Origin: an uncultured Clostridia bacterium | GTDB lineage: Bacteria > Bacillota > Clostridia > Oscillospirales > Ruminococcaceae | Direction: 5' to 3' | DNA length: 39,527 nucleotides | NCBI GenBank assembly: GCA_937892655.1 | Contig: CALBJC010000123.1 | Span: 1 to 39,527, forward strand | Part shown: in pieces, positions 1 through 6,635 of the stretch | Numbering within the stretch: the first letter of the stretch is position 1 | How the letters are laid out: each line of letters opens with the position of its first letter | Notes under the pieces: model-generated | Told to the model about the DNA's origin: nothing | Databases searched by the model: none | Seen by the model: only the letters and a program-made list of their open reading frames with translations | Translations under genes and position numbers: made by a program

Positions 1-173
1 ATGTGCGGAACGGATAAACGCTGAAGGCATCTAAGCGTGAAGCCGCCCTTAAGATAAGATATCCCAGCGCGTAAGCGTGAGAGACCCCTTGAAGACTACA
101 AGGTTGATAGGCACAAAGTGTAAGCGTCGTGAGGCGTTAAGCTAGCGTGTACTAATCGGTCGAGAGCTTTTCC
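1..173 (+). rRNA. 23S ribosomal RNA, 3' end (partial)
   Basis: The sequence matches the conserved last part of bacterial 23S rRNA. It contains the GCCGCCCTTAAGATAAGATATCCC stretch (1-70 region), the AAGGTTGATAGGCACAAAGTGTAAGCG segment, and the closing ACTAATCGGTCGAG near 151-164. The 5' end lies outside the window. The exact mature 3' end is a guess, placed where the conserved part stops. The rRNA is followed by a short spacer (174-265) and then 5S, the usual 16S-23S-5S order. Confidence 0.93.
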
Positions 174-265
174 AAAAGGAAATATGTTTCCTAAATTGCA
201 GAAAAAGTTTCAGCATTTACTAAACTTACTATTCAATTTTGAGGTTACTTACCTCAGTTATTAAA

Positions 266-381
266 GTCGGTGACGATTGAGATGAGGTCCCACCTGTTCC
301 CATGCCGAACACAGAAGTTAAGCTCATCTTCGCCTAAGATACTTGGAGGGCAACCTCCTGGGAAAATCGGTTGTTGCCGAC
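266..381 (+). rRNA. 5S ribosomal RNA
   Basis: About 116 nt. The ends pair as the 5S helix I (GTCGGTGAC at the 5' end with GTTGCCGAC at the 3' end). The inside has the conserved CCCATGCCGAACACAGAAG loop and the GATACTTGGAGGG segment. It sits 92 nt after the 23S end and is followed at once by a terminator-like hairpin. Confidence 0.95.
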
Positions 382-389
382 ATAAAAAC

Positions 390-416
390 AAAAGTCCTAA
401 TTTACTTAGGACTTTT
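390..416 (+). terminator. Terminator after 5S rRNA
   Basis: A perfect stem AAAAGTCCTAA / TTAGGACTTTT with a 5-nt loop ends in a short T run. The tRNA gene begins only 8 nt later, so some read-through or a separate promoter inside the hairpin region must supply the tRNA. Confidence 0.75.
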
Positions 417-423
417 GTCATAT

Positions 424-499
424 TCCTCGTTAGCTCAGTCGGTAGAGCGCATGACTGTTAATCATGATGTCGCCTGTTCGAGCCAGGCACGGGGAGCCA
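424..499 (+). tRNA. tRNA-Asn (GTT anticodon)
   Basis: 76 nt with a full cloverleaf. The acceptor stem is TCCTCGT with ACGGGGA. The D arm is GCTC-AGTCGGTA-GAGC. The anticodon stem CATGA/TCATG encloses loop CTGTTAA with anticodon GTT. The T arm is GCCTG-TTCGAGC-CAGGC. The discriminator base is G, and CCA is encoded at 497-499. It lies directly downstream of 5S, as is common in Clostridia rRNA operons. Confidence 0.96.
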
Positions 500-531
500 A
501 AAATCCCGAACACTATTGTGTTCGGGATTTT
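499..531 (+). terminator. Terminator after tRNA-Asn / rRNA operon
   Basis: A strong stem AAAATCCCGAACAC / GTGTTCGGGATTTT with a 4-nt loop is followed by TACTTTTT. It begins at the encoded CCA end of the tRNA and closes the rRNA operon. Confidence 0.85.
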
Positions 532-784
532 ACTTTTTACCCTATATTTTTACTTTTTCACTATTACCCTGATTTCAAATGTTCTTTTTCGGGATTTTTC
601 AAGTAAAAGGTAATAGGTAATATTGAAGAGGTTGTTTATTCAGAAAATCCCTTATCATAATTGTTGAAGTAATTATGAGAGGGGTAACTTAATTTTCGTT
701 ATATGATTTGGCGATGAGCAGATATAAAAATCCCATAAATTCTGGCGATGCAAGCGCAGCTTTACAGATTGAAAGGAATTTTTG
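532..784. other. AT-rich intergenic region with no supported gene
   Basis: Between the rRNA operon terminator and the promoter of the XRE gene there are about 250 nt of AT-rich DNA. I see short repeated pieces (AAAATCCC and CGGGATTTTT near 595 and 640) that echo the tRNA terminator, but no gene with a ribosome binding site. A 40-codon frame at 714-836 has no binding site and overlaps the promoter, so I do not call it. Confidence 0.5.
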
Positions 785-814
785 CTGTACAAATCGGGTA
801 GGTTTTAGTATAAT
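785..814 (+). promoter_or_regulatory. Possible sigma-A promoter of the XRE gene
   Basis: A perfect -10 TATAAT at 809-814 is preceded at 18 bp by TGTACA (785-790), a poor -35. The start codon is about 45 nt downstream. The -10 is convincing; the -35 is not. Confidence 0.45.
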
Positions 815-859
815 GAGTGTATCAGATGCGCATTGAAATAATTTATGAGGAGTAAATTT

Positions 860-1567
860 ATGACAGCAGGAAATAAAATTGAGACTTTGAGAAAAAGCAA
901 GGGTATGTCGCAGGAGGATTTAGCATCAAAGCTTTTTGTATCACGTCAGACGATAAGTCAGTGGGAAAACGGGCAGACAAACCCGACGGTTGAAAACTAT
1001 CTGCGCCTTTGCGATGTTTTCGCGGTTACTATGAATGACTTTTTTGAAAGTATGCCGCAGAGCGAGGGTGTTTGTGAGAATGAATATTCTGAGCTTTATA
1101 AATGGAGATATACTGAGGCGGAGCTTTCAGAGGTTTCTGATATTATCATAAAGCCTCTTAAAAAGCGACTTATTGTATCCGCTGTACTCATAGCTTTAGC
1201 GTTTGTGCTGTGTGTTTTATCCCGGATTGCCATAGCCTGCGGGGCGGTGGCGTTTTGCGCAGTACTTATCGGCTTTCGCTGGGGTACGGTTTTAAGGCAG
1301 TATTCAAAGACCACAAAAGAGAGAATTGAAATTATAAAAGAAAGAGAATATCATTTCGGCGTTACGTCAAATATGCTCTCGGTTACTGTTTTTGATAAGG
1401 ATGGCGGGGTAGTTTCTTTTGACAAGATATATCAGTCGTCGGTTGATAAGATCGTAAACACTCCGAAATACTGTATTATAACCTATAAGCTCAGAAACTA
1501 CATTATAAAAAAAGAGGAGCTTTCGTCAAACTCTTTGATTGCAGCTATTGGTCAGTTTGCGCAGTAG
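860..1567 (+). CDS. Membrane-tethered XRE-family transcriptional regulator
   Basis: A 235-residue protein. Residues about 5-60 form a Cro/CI-type helix-turn-helix: KIETLRKSKGMSQEDLASKL, then VSRQTISQWENG and NPTVENYLRLCDVF. Residues about 105-140 hold two adjacent membrane segments (LIVSAVLIALAFVLCVLSRIA and GAVAFCAVLIGF). The remaining C-terminal part is a soluble basic domain. I chose the ATG at 860 rather than the in-frame ATG at 845 because GAGGAGT at 848-853 lies between them and fits as its ribosome binding site. The family links a DNA-binding domain to a membrane sensor; target genes and signal are unknown. It stands alone with its own candidate promoter and is followed by a separately promoted acetyltransferase. 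Confidence 0.85.
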   Translation: MTAGNKIETLRKSKGMSQEDLASKLFVSRQTISQWENGQTNPTVENYLRLCDVFAVTMNDFFESMPQSEGVCENEYSELYKWRYTEAELSEVSDIIIKPLKKRLIVSAVLIALAFVLCVLSRIAIACGAVAFCAVLIGFRWGTVLRQYSKTTKERIEIIKEREYHFGVTSNMLSVTVFDKDGGVVSFDKIYQSSVDKIVNTPKYCIITYKLRNYIIKKEELSSNSLIAAIGQFAQ

Positions 1568-1596
1568 TTGCAAATTTTTGAAAATTAGGGTATACT
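1568..1596 (+). promoter_or_regulatory. Promoter of the acetyltransferase gene
   Basis: TTGCAA at 1568-1573 and TATACT at 1591-1596 are 17 bp apart, a good sigma-A match placed just after the XRE stop codon and about 29 nt before the next ATG. Confidence 0.55.
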
Positions 1597-1624
1597 TTAC
1601 TTATACTGTTTTCGGGGGTAGGGT

Positions 1625-2065
1625 ATGGAGCTTGTAGTAAAAAATTTTGATGAGCTGACACTCAGAGAGCTTTATGAGCTGTTAAGGGCGAGAAGCGAGA
1701 TCTTTGTTGTTGAGCAGACCTGTATTTATCAGGATATCGACAGAATAGATTATGACAGCATCCATGTTTTTCTTAAAGGTGAAAATGACGAGGTCTTAGC
1801 CTGCCTGCGCCTTTATTATATCGATGAAGAAAATAAAATTGTAAAGCTTGGCAGAGTAATTTCAATTACCCACGGCATCGGGCTTGGCGGTAAGATTTTA
1901 AAAGAGGGTATCAGAGTAGCAAAAGAGCGAATGAATCCTCGTGAGATTATAATTCACGCTCAGTGCTACGCTATCGGGTATTATGAAAAAGAGGGCTTCA
2001 GGGTTTGTTCTGAGGAATTTTTAGAGGATGATATTTTGCATGTTAAAATGAAACTGATATTATAA
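1625..2065 (+). CDS. ElaA-like GNAT N-acetyltransferase
   Basis: A 146-residue protein of the single-domain GNAT fold, closest by pattern to the ElaA group. The N-terminal LRARSEIFVVEQTCIYQDID is the family signature (normally LRxxVFVVEQ.C.Y.E.D). Residues 55-66 (EVLACLRLYYID) form the central strand. GRVISITHGIGLGGKILKEG is the acetyl-CoA binding loop, with GIGLGG in place of the usual RGKGLG. CYAIGYYEKEGF near residues 117-128 matches the family's C-terminal AxxFYxxxGF segment. The substrate is unknown. The start has a purine-rich GGGGGTAGGG just upstream. The gene has its own promoter and is closed by a strong hairpin, so it is a single-gene unit. Length is normal for the family. Confidence 0.85.
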   Translation: MELVVKNFDELTLRELYELLRARSEIFVVEQTCIYQDIDRIDYDSIHVFLKGENDEVLACLRLYYIDEENKIVKLGRVISITHGIGLGGKILKEGIRVAKERMNPREIIIHAQCYAIGYYEKEGFRVCSEEFLEDDILHVKMKLIL

Positions 2066-2092
2066 GGTTCACCTATAATAGTGTGATAATTT

Positions 2093-2132
2093 AAAAGTCT
2101 CTTACAGATATACAATCTGTAAGAGACTTTTT
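2093..2132. terminator. Bidirectional terminator between acetyltransferase and invertible segment
   Basis: A near-perfect stem AAAAGTCTCTTACAGAT / ATCTGTAAGAGACTTTTT gives a T run on the plus strand, ending the acetyltransferase transcript. On the minus strand it ends with TTTTAAATT. On that strand it would stop transcripts from the leftward promoter at 2210-2239 about 75-110 nt after they start. Confidence 0.85.
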
Positions 2133-2157
2133 CAACAATAACAAACGATCCTGTTTT

Positions 2158-2177
2158 TGCGTAGAACTGCTACTTCT
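2158..2177 (+). repeat. Left inverted repeat (IR-L) of the recombinase segment
   Basis: The 20 bases TGCGTAGAACTGCTACTTCT occur here and, exactly inverted, at 3596-3615, on either side of the recombinase gene. The repeat itself contains a small dyad GTAG-AACTG-CTAC. Short arms around a 5-bp centre are the usual layout of a tyrosine recombinase core site. I infer that this is a recombination site. Confidence 0.85.
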
Positions 2178-2209
2178 AAACATCGAACACTTATCCATTA
2201 AATCGCCTA

Positions 2210-2239
2210 ATTATAACATGATATAAAGATATTTGTCAA
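2210..2239 (-). promoter_or_regulatory. Consensus promoter pointing out of the segment to the left
   Basis: On the minus strand, TTGACA (2239-2234) and TATAAT (2215-2210) are separated by 18 bp: both hexamers match the sigma-A consensus at every base. Transcription would start near 2203, cross IR-L and run into the hairpin at 2132-2093, with no gene in between. If the segment were inverted, these hexamers would fall at about 3534-3563 on the plus strand, about 107 nt upstream of the tadZ start. Confidence 0.8.
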
Positions 2240-2318
2240 TATTCTTCATTTCATTAACAATAATTATATCAATTCTTACAAATATATTCTTAATAATAAT
2301 GCAATGTGTCCATTATAA

Positions 2319-2339
2319 ATGGTCAATATTATGGTCAAT
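2319..2339 (+). repeat. Two direct copies of ATGGTCAAT
   Basis: ATGGTCAAT occurs at 2319-2327 and 2331-2339, a 12-bp period, just upstream of the recombinase gene. ATGGTCAA occurs again at 3529-3536, directly after its stop codon. Clustered short direct repeats near a tyrosine recombinase gene are often arm-type binding sites or autoregulatory sites. That role is inference only. Confidence 0.4.
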
Positions 2340-2395
2340 CTCAAAATATTGCAATTCTTCGATAATAAACGATCTGAATAGAGAGGAGTGGTTAT

Positions 2396-3529
2396 ATGTC
2401 AAGAAGAGGAGAAAATATACGAAAAAGAAAAGACGGAAGATGGGAGGGACGCTATAAATCGGGAATTGATAAAAACGGCAAGAATCGCTACATGTCTGTT
2501 TATGGTAAGACCTACTCTGAGGTTAAAGAAAAACTTCGACTAAAAATAATATCCGCCAAAAATGATGATGAAATCACAAGATGTAACGATATCACCTTAT
2601 CAGTGCTGATTTCAATTTGGGAACAGAAAAACGAAATAAGGTTAAAAAAAGCGACAAAAACAAAATACTCATATATAATCAACGCACACATCCTACCCGA
2701 ATTGGGTGACCTTATGCTTTCAAGCATAACCATCGCCCAGTTGGAAGGCTTTTTGAACACAAAGCTTTGCAGTGGTAGATTGGATGGCTCGGGAATGTTG
2801 TCGCCAAGCTATGTAAGAACAATTGGACTGATTCTCACATCTGTGCTTGACCTTGCAGTTGCCGAAGGACTCTGTAGACCCTTCAAAACAAAGATTAACA
2901 AGCCGATAGTCAGCAGAAGCAAGGTTGACATTCTCAGCCCAGATCAGCAAATGAAGCTTGAGCGATACACGACAAACAACCTGACGCCGACTAGTATTGG
3001 TATCCTTATTTCGCTTTATACGGGGCTGCGGGTAGGTGAGGTCTGCGCACTTTCATGGAATGATATTGACCTCAATTCAGAAACGCTTTACGTCAGACAC
3101 ACCGTATCAAGAGTTAAGGCAGCAGAAGATGCTTCGACAAAAACATCGCTGATACTTGATAGCCCTAAAACTCCATCATCTCTGAGGGAAATACCGATAC
3201 CATCACCGCTTGCCGACCCTCTGAAAAGATACAGAGCGCTTTCGACATCTGAATATCTTGCTTCAGAAAGAGAAACGTTTGTAAGTCCGAGAACATATGA
3301 GTCCAGATACCATAAGGTGCTAATTGAGTGCGATATTGAGCCTATACGCTACCACGCCCTGCGGCACACCTTTGCAACCCGATGTATAGAGGCGGGAGTT
3401 GATGTAAAAACTCTGAGTGAAATACTCGGACATTCAAAAACATCGATGACACTTGATACATATGTTCACACAACAATGAAGCAAAAAAGAAACGAGCTAG
3501 AGAAGCTGTCACCATTTGCAAACGGATAA
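2396..3529 (+). CDS. Tyrosine recombinase (integrase/invertase) inside the inverted-repeat segment
   Basis: A 377-residue site-specific recombinase of the phage-integrase family. Residues 1-50 (MSRRGENIRKRKDGRWEGRY and on) form an AP2-like arm-binding domain as in Tn916-type integrases. Residues about 65-165 are the SAM-like core-binding domain, and 180-365 the catalytic domain. The full active site is visible: Arg212 in YTGLRVGEV, Lys258 in SPKTP, His320 and Arg323 in HALRHT, His346 in LGHSK and Tyr356 in TLDTYVH. It should therefore be active. The start follows GAGAGGAGTGG. No excisionase or other mobile genes accompany it. Instead it is enclosed by a 20-bp inverted repeat together with an outward promoter, so I infer a DNA invertase acting on its own segment. 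A degenerate one-gene integrated element is the alternative. Confidence 0.9.
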   Translation: MSRRGENIRKRKDGRWEGRYKSGIDKNGKNRYMSVYGKTYSEVKEKLRLKIISAKNDDEITRCNDITLSVLISIWEQKNEIRLKKATKTKYSYIINAHILPELGDLMLSSITIAQLEGFLNTKLCSGRLDGSGMLSPSYVRTIGLILTSVLDLAVAEGLCRPFKTKINKPIVSRSKVDILSPDQQMKLERYTTNNLTPTSIGILISLYTGLRVGEVCALSWNDIDLNSETLYVRHTVSRVKAAEDASTKTSLILDSPKTPSSLREIPIPSPLADPLKRYRALSTSEYLASERETFVSPRTYESRYHKVLIECDIEPIRYHALRHTFATRCIEAGVDVKTLSEILGHSKTSMTLDTYVHTTMKQKRNELEKLSPFANG

Positions 3530-3560
3530 TGGTCAAAAATGTGGTACTGAATTGATAAGA

Positions 3561-3615
3561 CTGCGTAGAATTACTACAGAAGAGCCAAACACTCAGAAGT
3601 AGCAGTTCTACGCAG
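3561..3615 (+). terminator. Hairpin at the right end of the segment (IR-R plus a third half-copy)
   Basis: CTGCGTAGAATTACTAC (3561-3577), a diverged direct copy of IR-L, pairs with GTAGCAGTTCTACGCAG (3599-3615), part of IR-R. The stem is about 17 bp with one mismatch and a loop of about 21 nt. It lies between the recombinase stop and tadZ. The T tract after it is poor (TTATTTGTCTTTG), so its strength as a terminator is doubtful. It would still hinder read-through from the recombinase gene into the Tad locus. Confidence 0.5.
3596..3615 (-). repeat. Right inverted repeat (IR-R) of the recombinase segment
   Basis: This is the exact reverse complement of IR-L (2158-2177), 20 of 20 bases, and lies 61 bp before the tadZ start. 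Positions inside the segment map to 5773 minus x after inversion. Confidence 0.85.
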
Positions 3616-3676
3616 TTATTTGTCTTTGCCGCTTTTGGTTTTTTAAATCGTAAATTGATACTTATGAGGTGAATAT

Positions 3677-4738
3677 ATGAAAATCAAATTAGCTATTCTT
3701 GAAAAGGATACGGGATATCTCAATCGAATTGTAAATGTTTTTGGAACAAAGTATGCGGACAAGATTCAACTCTATTCGTTTACTGATCCTCAGACTGCTC
3801 TTGAAACCATTGAATCTGCAAAGATCGATGTTTTGATTGCAAGCGAGACGATAGAGCTTGATTTAAATAAGCTTCCTAAGCGTGTAGGCTTTGCTTATTT
3901 TGTTGAATCTCAAGACATTGATATGCTAAATGGACAGAGGGCTGTATGCAAATTTCAGAAGGCAGACCTTATCTATAAAAGTATTCTCAGCATCTATTCT
4001 GAAAATGCAGGCAACGTTTCGGGCTTCAAGCAGGGCGATGAGAATAACAAACTGATAGTTTTTGCTCCTGTAAGTGGTGGTACAGGAGCATCTACAGCGG
4101 CTGCGGCATGTGCTATGAGATTTGCCGCAAGAGGAAAGAAAACCCTATATCTCAACCTTGAAAAATTCGGGGCATCCGATAATTTCTTCACCGCAGAAGG
4201 TCAGTTTGATATGAGTGATATTGTTTTTGCTCTCAAAAGCAAGAAAACGAACCTTGCTATCAAGCTTGAGAGCTGTGTAAGACAAGCAGATAATGGAGTT
4301 TATTTCTATTCTCAGACGAAGATCGCGCTTGATATGCTTGAGCTTTCAACTGACGATATCAACAGACTTGTTACTGAGCTTCAGGTTATGGGCTTATACG
4401 ATTATATTATTCTTGACTGTGATTTCTCAATTGACAAGAATTCGCTTACTATTCTTAATAAGGCTGATAATATCGTGTGGGTTTCAGACGGTTCGGAAAT
4501 ATCAAATACAAAGCTCATCAGAGCATATAACGCGCTTGTTACTATGGAACAGAACTCAGAAAGCTCAATTGCTGGCAGAATAGTCACTATTTACAATAAA
4601 TTCAGCAACAAAATCGGATCCAAAGTTGAAGAACCGGAAATCAAGAATATAGGCGGAGCGCCAAGATATCAACATGCTACATTGCACCAGGTTCTTGAAC
4701 AGCTTTACAATATGGATATGTTCGATAAGTTGATGTAA
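3677..4738 (+). CDS. tadZ: TadZ/CpaE-like pilus assembly ATPase
   Basis: A 353-residue protein. Residues 1-115 resemble the atypical receiver domain of TadZ/CpaE: KIKLAILEKDTGYLNRI, then strand/helix alternation to IDVLIASE. Residues 122-350 are a MinD/ParA-type P-loop domain with a deviant Walker A, SGGTGAST at 133-140, in which the usual Lys positions are replaced. LYDYIILDCDF is the Walker B strand. In the known family TadZ places the pilus machine at a site in the cell and binds the other Tad ATPase. It has a good binding site, GAGGTGA, 6 nt before the ATG and is the first gene of the locus, 14 nt before tadA. No strong promoter is visible just upstream in this orientation. Confidence 0.85.
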   Translation: MKIKLAILEKDTGYLNRIVNVFGTKYADKIQLYSFTDPQTALETIESAKIDVLIASETIELDLNKLPKRVGFAYFVESQDIDMLNGQRAVCKFQKADLIYKSILSIYSENAGNVSGFKQGDENNKLIVFAPVSGGTGASTAAAACAMRFAARGKKTLYLNLEKFGASDNFFTAEGQFDMSDIVFALKSKKTNLAIKLESCVRQADNGVYFYSQTKIALDMLELSTDDINRLVTELQVMGLYDYIILDCDFSIDKNSLTILNKADNIVWVSDGSEISNTKLIRAYNALVTMEQNSESSIAGRIVTIYNKFSNKIGSKVEEPEIKNIGGAPRYQHATLHQVLEQLYNMDMFDKLM

Positions 4739-4752
4739 AGAAGGTGTAGATA

Positions 4753-5991
4753 ATGACTTTTGAGCAGGAGCAGGAGATAGTTACAGAGATAAAGCGCTAT
4801 GTTACAGAATATCTTCCACTTAGTAAAATGGAGGACGATGAGCTTGAAGAAAAGGTTGAGGAAATAGTTTCTCAGAAGCTTCAAGGGGTATACTGTTCAA
4901 TCGACCAGAGGGTGTCTATCGTTACTCAGGTTTACAGTTCCATTCGTGGTTTTGGCCTTCTTGATTCGATTATCAGTGATGACACTATAACCGAAGTAAT
5001 GATCAACGGTCCTGAAAATGTTTTTATTGAACAGAATGGTCGCCTTTTCAAAATGAATAAGCAGTTTGAAAGCCAGCGAAGACTTGAGGATATCATTCAG
5101 AGAATCGTTGGACTTGCGGGCAGAGAAGTAAACCAGGCAAATCCTATATGCGATACCCGTCTGCCTGACGGTTCACGTGTAAATGTTGTTTTGCCTCCTA
5201 TTGCTCTTTGTGGTCCTACGCTTACAATTCGTAAGTTTTCAAAAACTCCTATGACAATTGAAAAGCTTATTAAATATGGGTCAATTACCCAGGAAATTGC
5301 AGATAAGCTCAAGCTACTTGTAGAAGCAAAATACAACATCTTTATATGTGGCGGTACAGGCTCAGGTAAAACGACCTTCCTTAACGCATTGTCAAACTAC
5401 ATTCCTAAGGATGAGCGAGTTATCACCATTGAAGACTCTGCAGAGCTTCAGATTGTAGGAGTTGAAAACCTTGTAAGCCTTGAAACCCGTAACGCTAACG
5501 CATCGGGCGCGGGCGAGATCACCATCAGAGACCTTATCAAGTCATCTCTTCGTATGAGACCTGAAAGAATTGTTGTTGGTGAAGTCCGTGGCGGTGAGGC
5601 GCTGGATATGCTTCAGGCGATGAATACCGGTCACGACGGTTCACTATCTACCGGTCACGCAAACTCAACCCAGGATATGCTCAGCCGTCTTGAAACTATG
5701 GTTTTGCAGGGCGCAGCAGGTCTTCCTCTGGAAGCTATCCGTCAGCAGATCGCTTCCGCTGTGGATATAATCATTCACCTTTCACGACTAAGAGACAAAT
5801 CCAGAAAAACTATGGAGATCACAGAGGTTGTGGGGTATAAGGATGGTCAGATTGTACTCAACCCGCTATACGTTTTTGAAGAAGATGAAAACACAACTCT
5901 TGAAAAGGTTTCGGGCAGTCTTAACAGAACGGACAATCCGATGATAAACACACACAAGCTCATATTATCAGGAAACAAAGTAACAATTTAA
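4753..5991 (+). CDS. tadA: TadA/CpaF pilus assembly secretion ATPase
   Basis: A 412-residue hexameric secretion ATPase of the type II/IV secretion superfamily, the motor that polymerises Flp pilin at the inner face of the membrane. Residues 63-160 are the N-terminal domain (GFGLLDSIISDDTITEVMIN, then the Asp and Arg boxes around DTRLPDGSRVN). GGTGSGKT at 200-207 is Walker A. IEDSAELQI follows. The RMRPERIVVGEVRGGEALDM segment is Walker B, and GHDGSLSTGHANS is the His box. All motifs are intact and the length is typical. It follows tadZ by 14 nt with AGAAGGTG upstream and precedes a lipoprotein gene. Confidence 0.95.
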   Translation: MTFEQEQEIVTEIKRYVTEYLPLSKMEDDELEEKVEEIVSQKLQGVYCSIDQRVSIVTQVYSSIRGFGLLDSIISDDTITEVMINGPENVFIEQNGRLFKMNKQFESQRRLEDIIQRIVGLAGREVNQANPICDTRLPDGSRVNVVLPPIALCGPTLTIRKFSKTPMTIEKLIKYGSITQEIADKLKLLVEAKYNIFICGGTGSGKTTFLNALSNYIPKDERVITIEDSAELQIVGVENLVSLETRNANASGAGEITIRDLIKSSLRMRPERIVVGEVRGGEALDMLQAMNTGHDGSLSTGHANSTQDMLSRLETMVLQGAAGLPLEAIRQQIASAVDIIIHLSRLRDKSRKTMEITEVVGYKDGQIVLNPLYVFEEDENTTLEKVSGSLNRTDNPMINTHKLILSGNKVTI

Positions 5992-6007
5992 GAAAGGATC
6001 GATACTC

Positions 6008-6634
6008 ATGAATAACACACTTAAAAAGATTTTTAGCACCATTATTGTAATCTCTCTGGTTGCAGCTTTGACAGGCTGCTCAGATGATAAAAAGGATGAA
6101 AAAACTCCGTCAGGTGCAAACAATACGCAGGCTTCTGTCAGCCAGACTGACGATGAATGGGGTTTGACAATTAACGGGAAGTCAATAGTTGTTCCTTGCA
6201 AGCTCACAGACCTTGAAGATGCAGGCGTAACTTTTTTGGAAGACGATATGGAAGAAATACTCAGCACTCCAAACAAAGAGTTTGGGGCACTGAAGGCGTT
6301 TTGCTCAGAAAAAACTAACAAATTTCTTGTGAGTCTTGTCACCGGGGATGACCTCGACGCCGGAAAGGACAATGCGACAGTTATTGTTATTTCAAACAAT
6401 CAGCTTTCTGATCCAGATTTATTTTCATTGAAAAATAAAATTACATGTGAGTCAAATATTGAGGACGTTTTAGCTACATTTGGAGACGATTGTGAAATAA
6501 TGGCACAGGTAGAAGACGACTACCAGACGGGCATTGTTATTTTAATGTACGAAACAGGAAATGATAGTGCGGTTTTCAAATCCAAGAACGGCAGCGTTTT
6601 TACATTTGAAGTAAGAGGCTCATTGGGTGAGTAA
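6008..6634 (+). CDS. Predicted lipoprotein in the Tad locus
   Basis: A 208-residue protein that I do not recognise. The N-terminus is a lipoprotein signal: basic MNNTLKK, a hydrophobic core, and the lipobox LTGC with Cys24 as the lipidated residue. It is followed by a charged, disordered stretch (SDDKKDEKTPSGANNTQASV). The mature part is acidic with an EWGLTINGKSIVVPCKLTDLE type core also seen in other Firmicutes lipoproteins of unknown role. It is expected on the outer face of the membrane. It lies between tadA and tadB, where Gram-negative Tad loci do not have a lipoprotein, so it may take the place of a missing envelope component. That last point is inference. Confidence 0.75.
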   Translation: MNNTLKKIFSTIIVISLVAALTGCSDDKKDEKTPSGANNTQASVSQTDDEWGLTINGKSIVVPCKLTDLEDAGVTFLEDDMEEILSTPNKEFGALKAFCSEKTNKFLVSLVTGDDLDAGKDNATVIVISNNQLSDPDLFSLKNKITCESNIEDVLATFGDDCEIMAQVEDDYQTGIVILMYETGNDSAVFKSKNGSVFTFEVRGSLGE

Positions 6635-6635
6635 T

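Noticed and set aside
714..836. A 40-codon open frame before the XRE gene
   Set aside because: No ribosome binding site, overlaps the likely promoter of the next gene, and no recognisable features.
2233..2457. A 74-codon frame with a hydrophobic start, overlapping the recombinase start
   Set aside because: No binding site, overlaps the promoter and a well-supported gene; the hydrophobic stretch is due to AT-rich intergenic DNA.
2158..3615. The recombinase segment as an ordinary integrated mobile element
   Set aside because: It has no excisionase, relaxase, phage or cargo genes, its perfect repeats are inverted not direct, and it carries an outward promoter. It remains the main alternative because a diverged direct copy exists at 3561.
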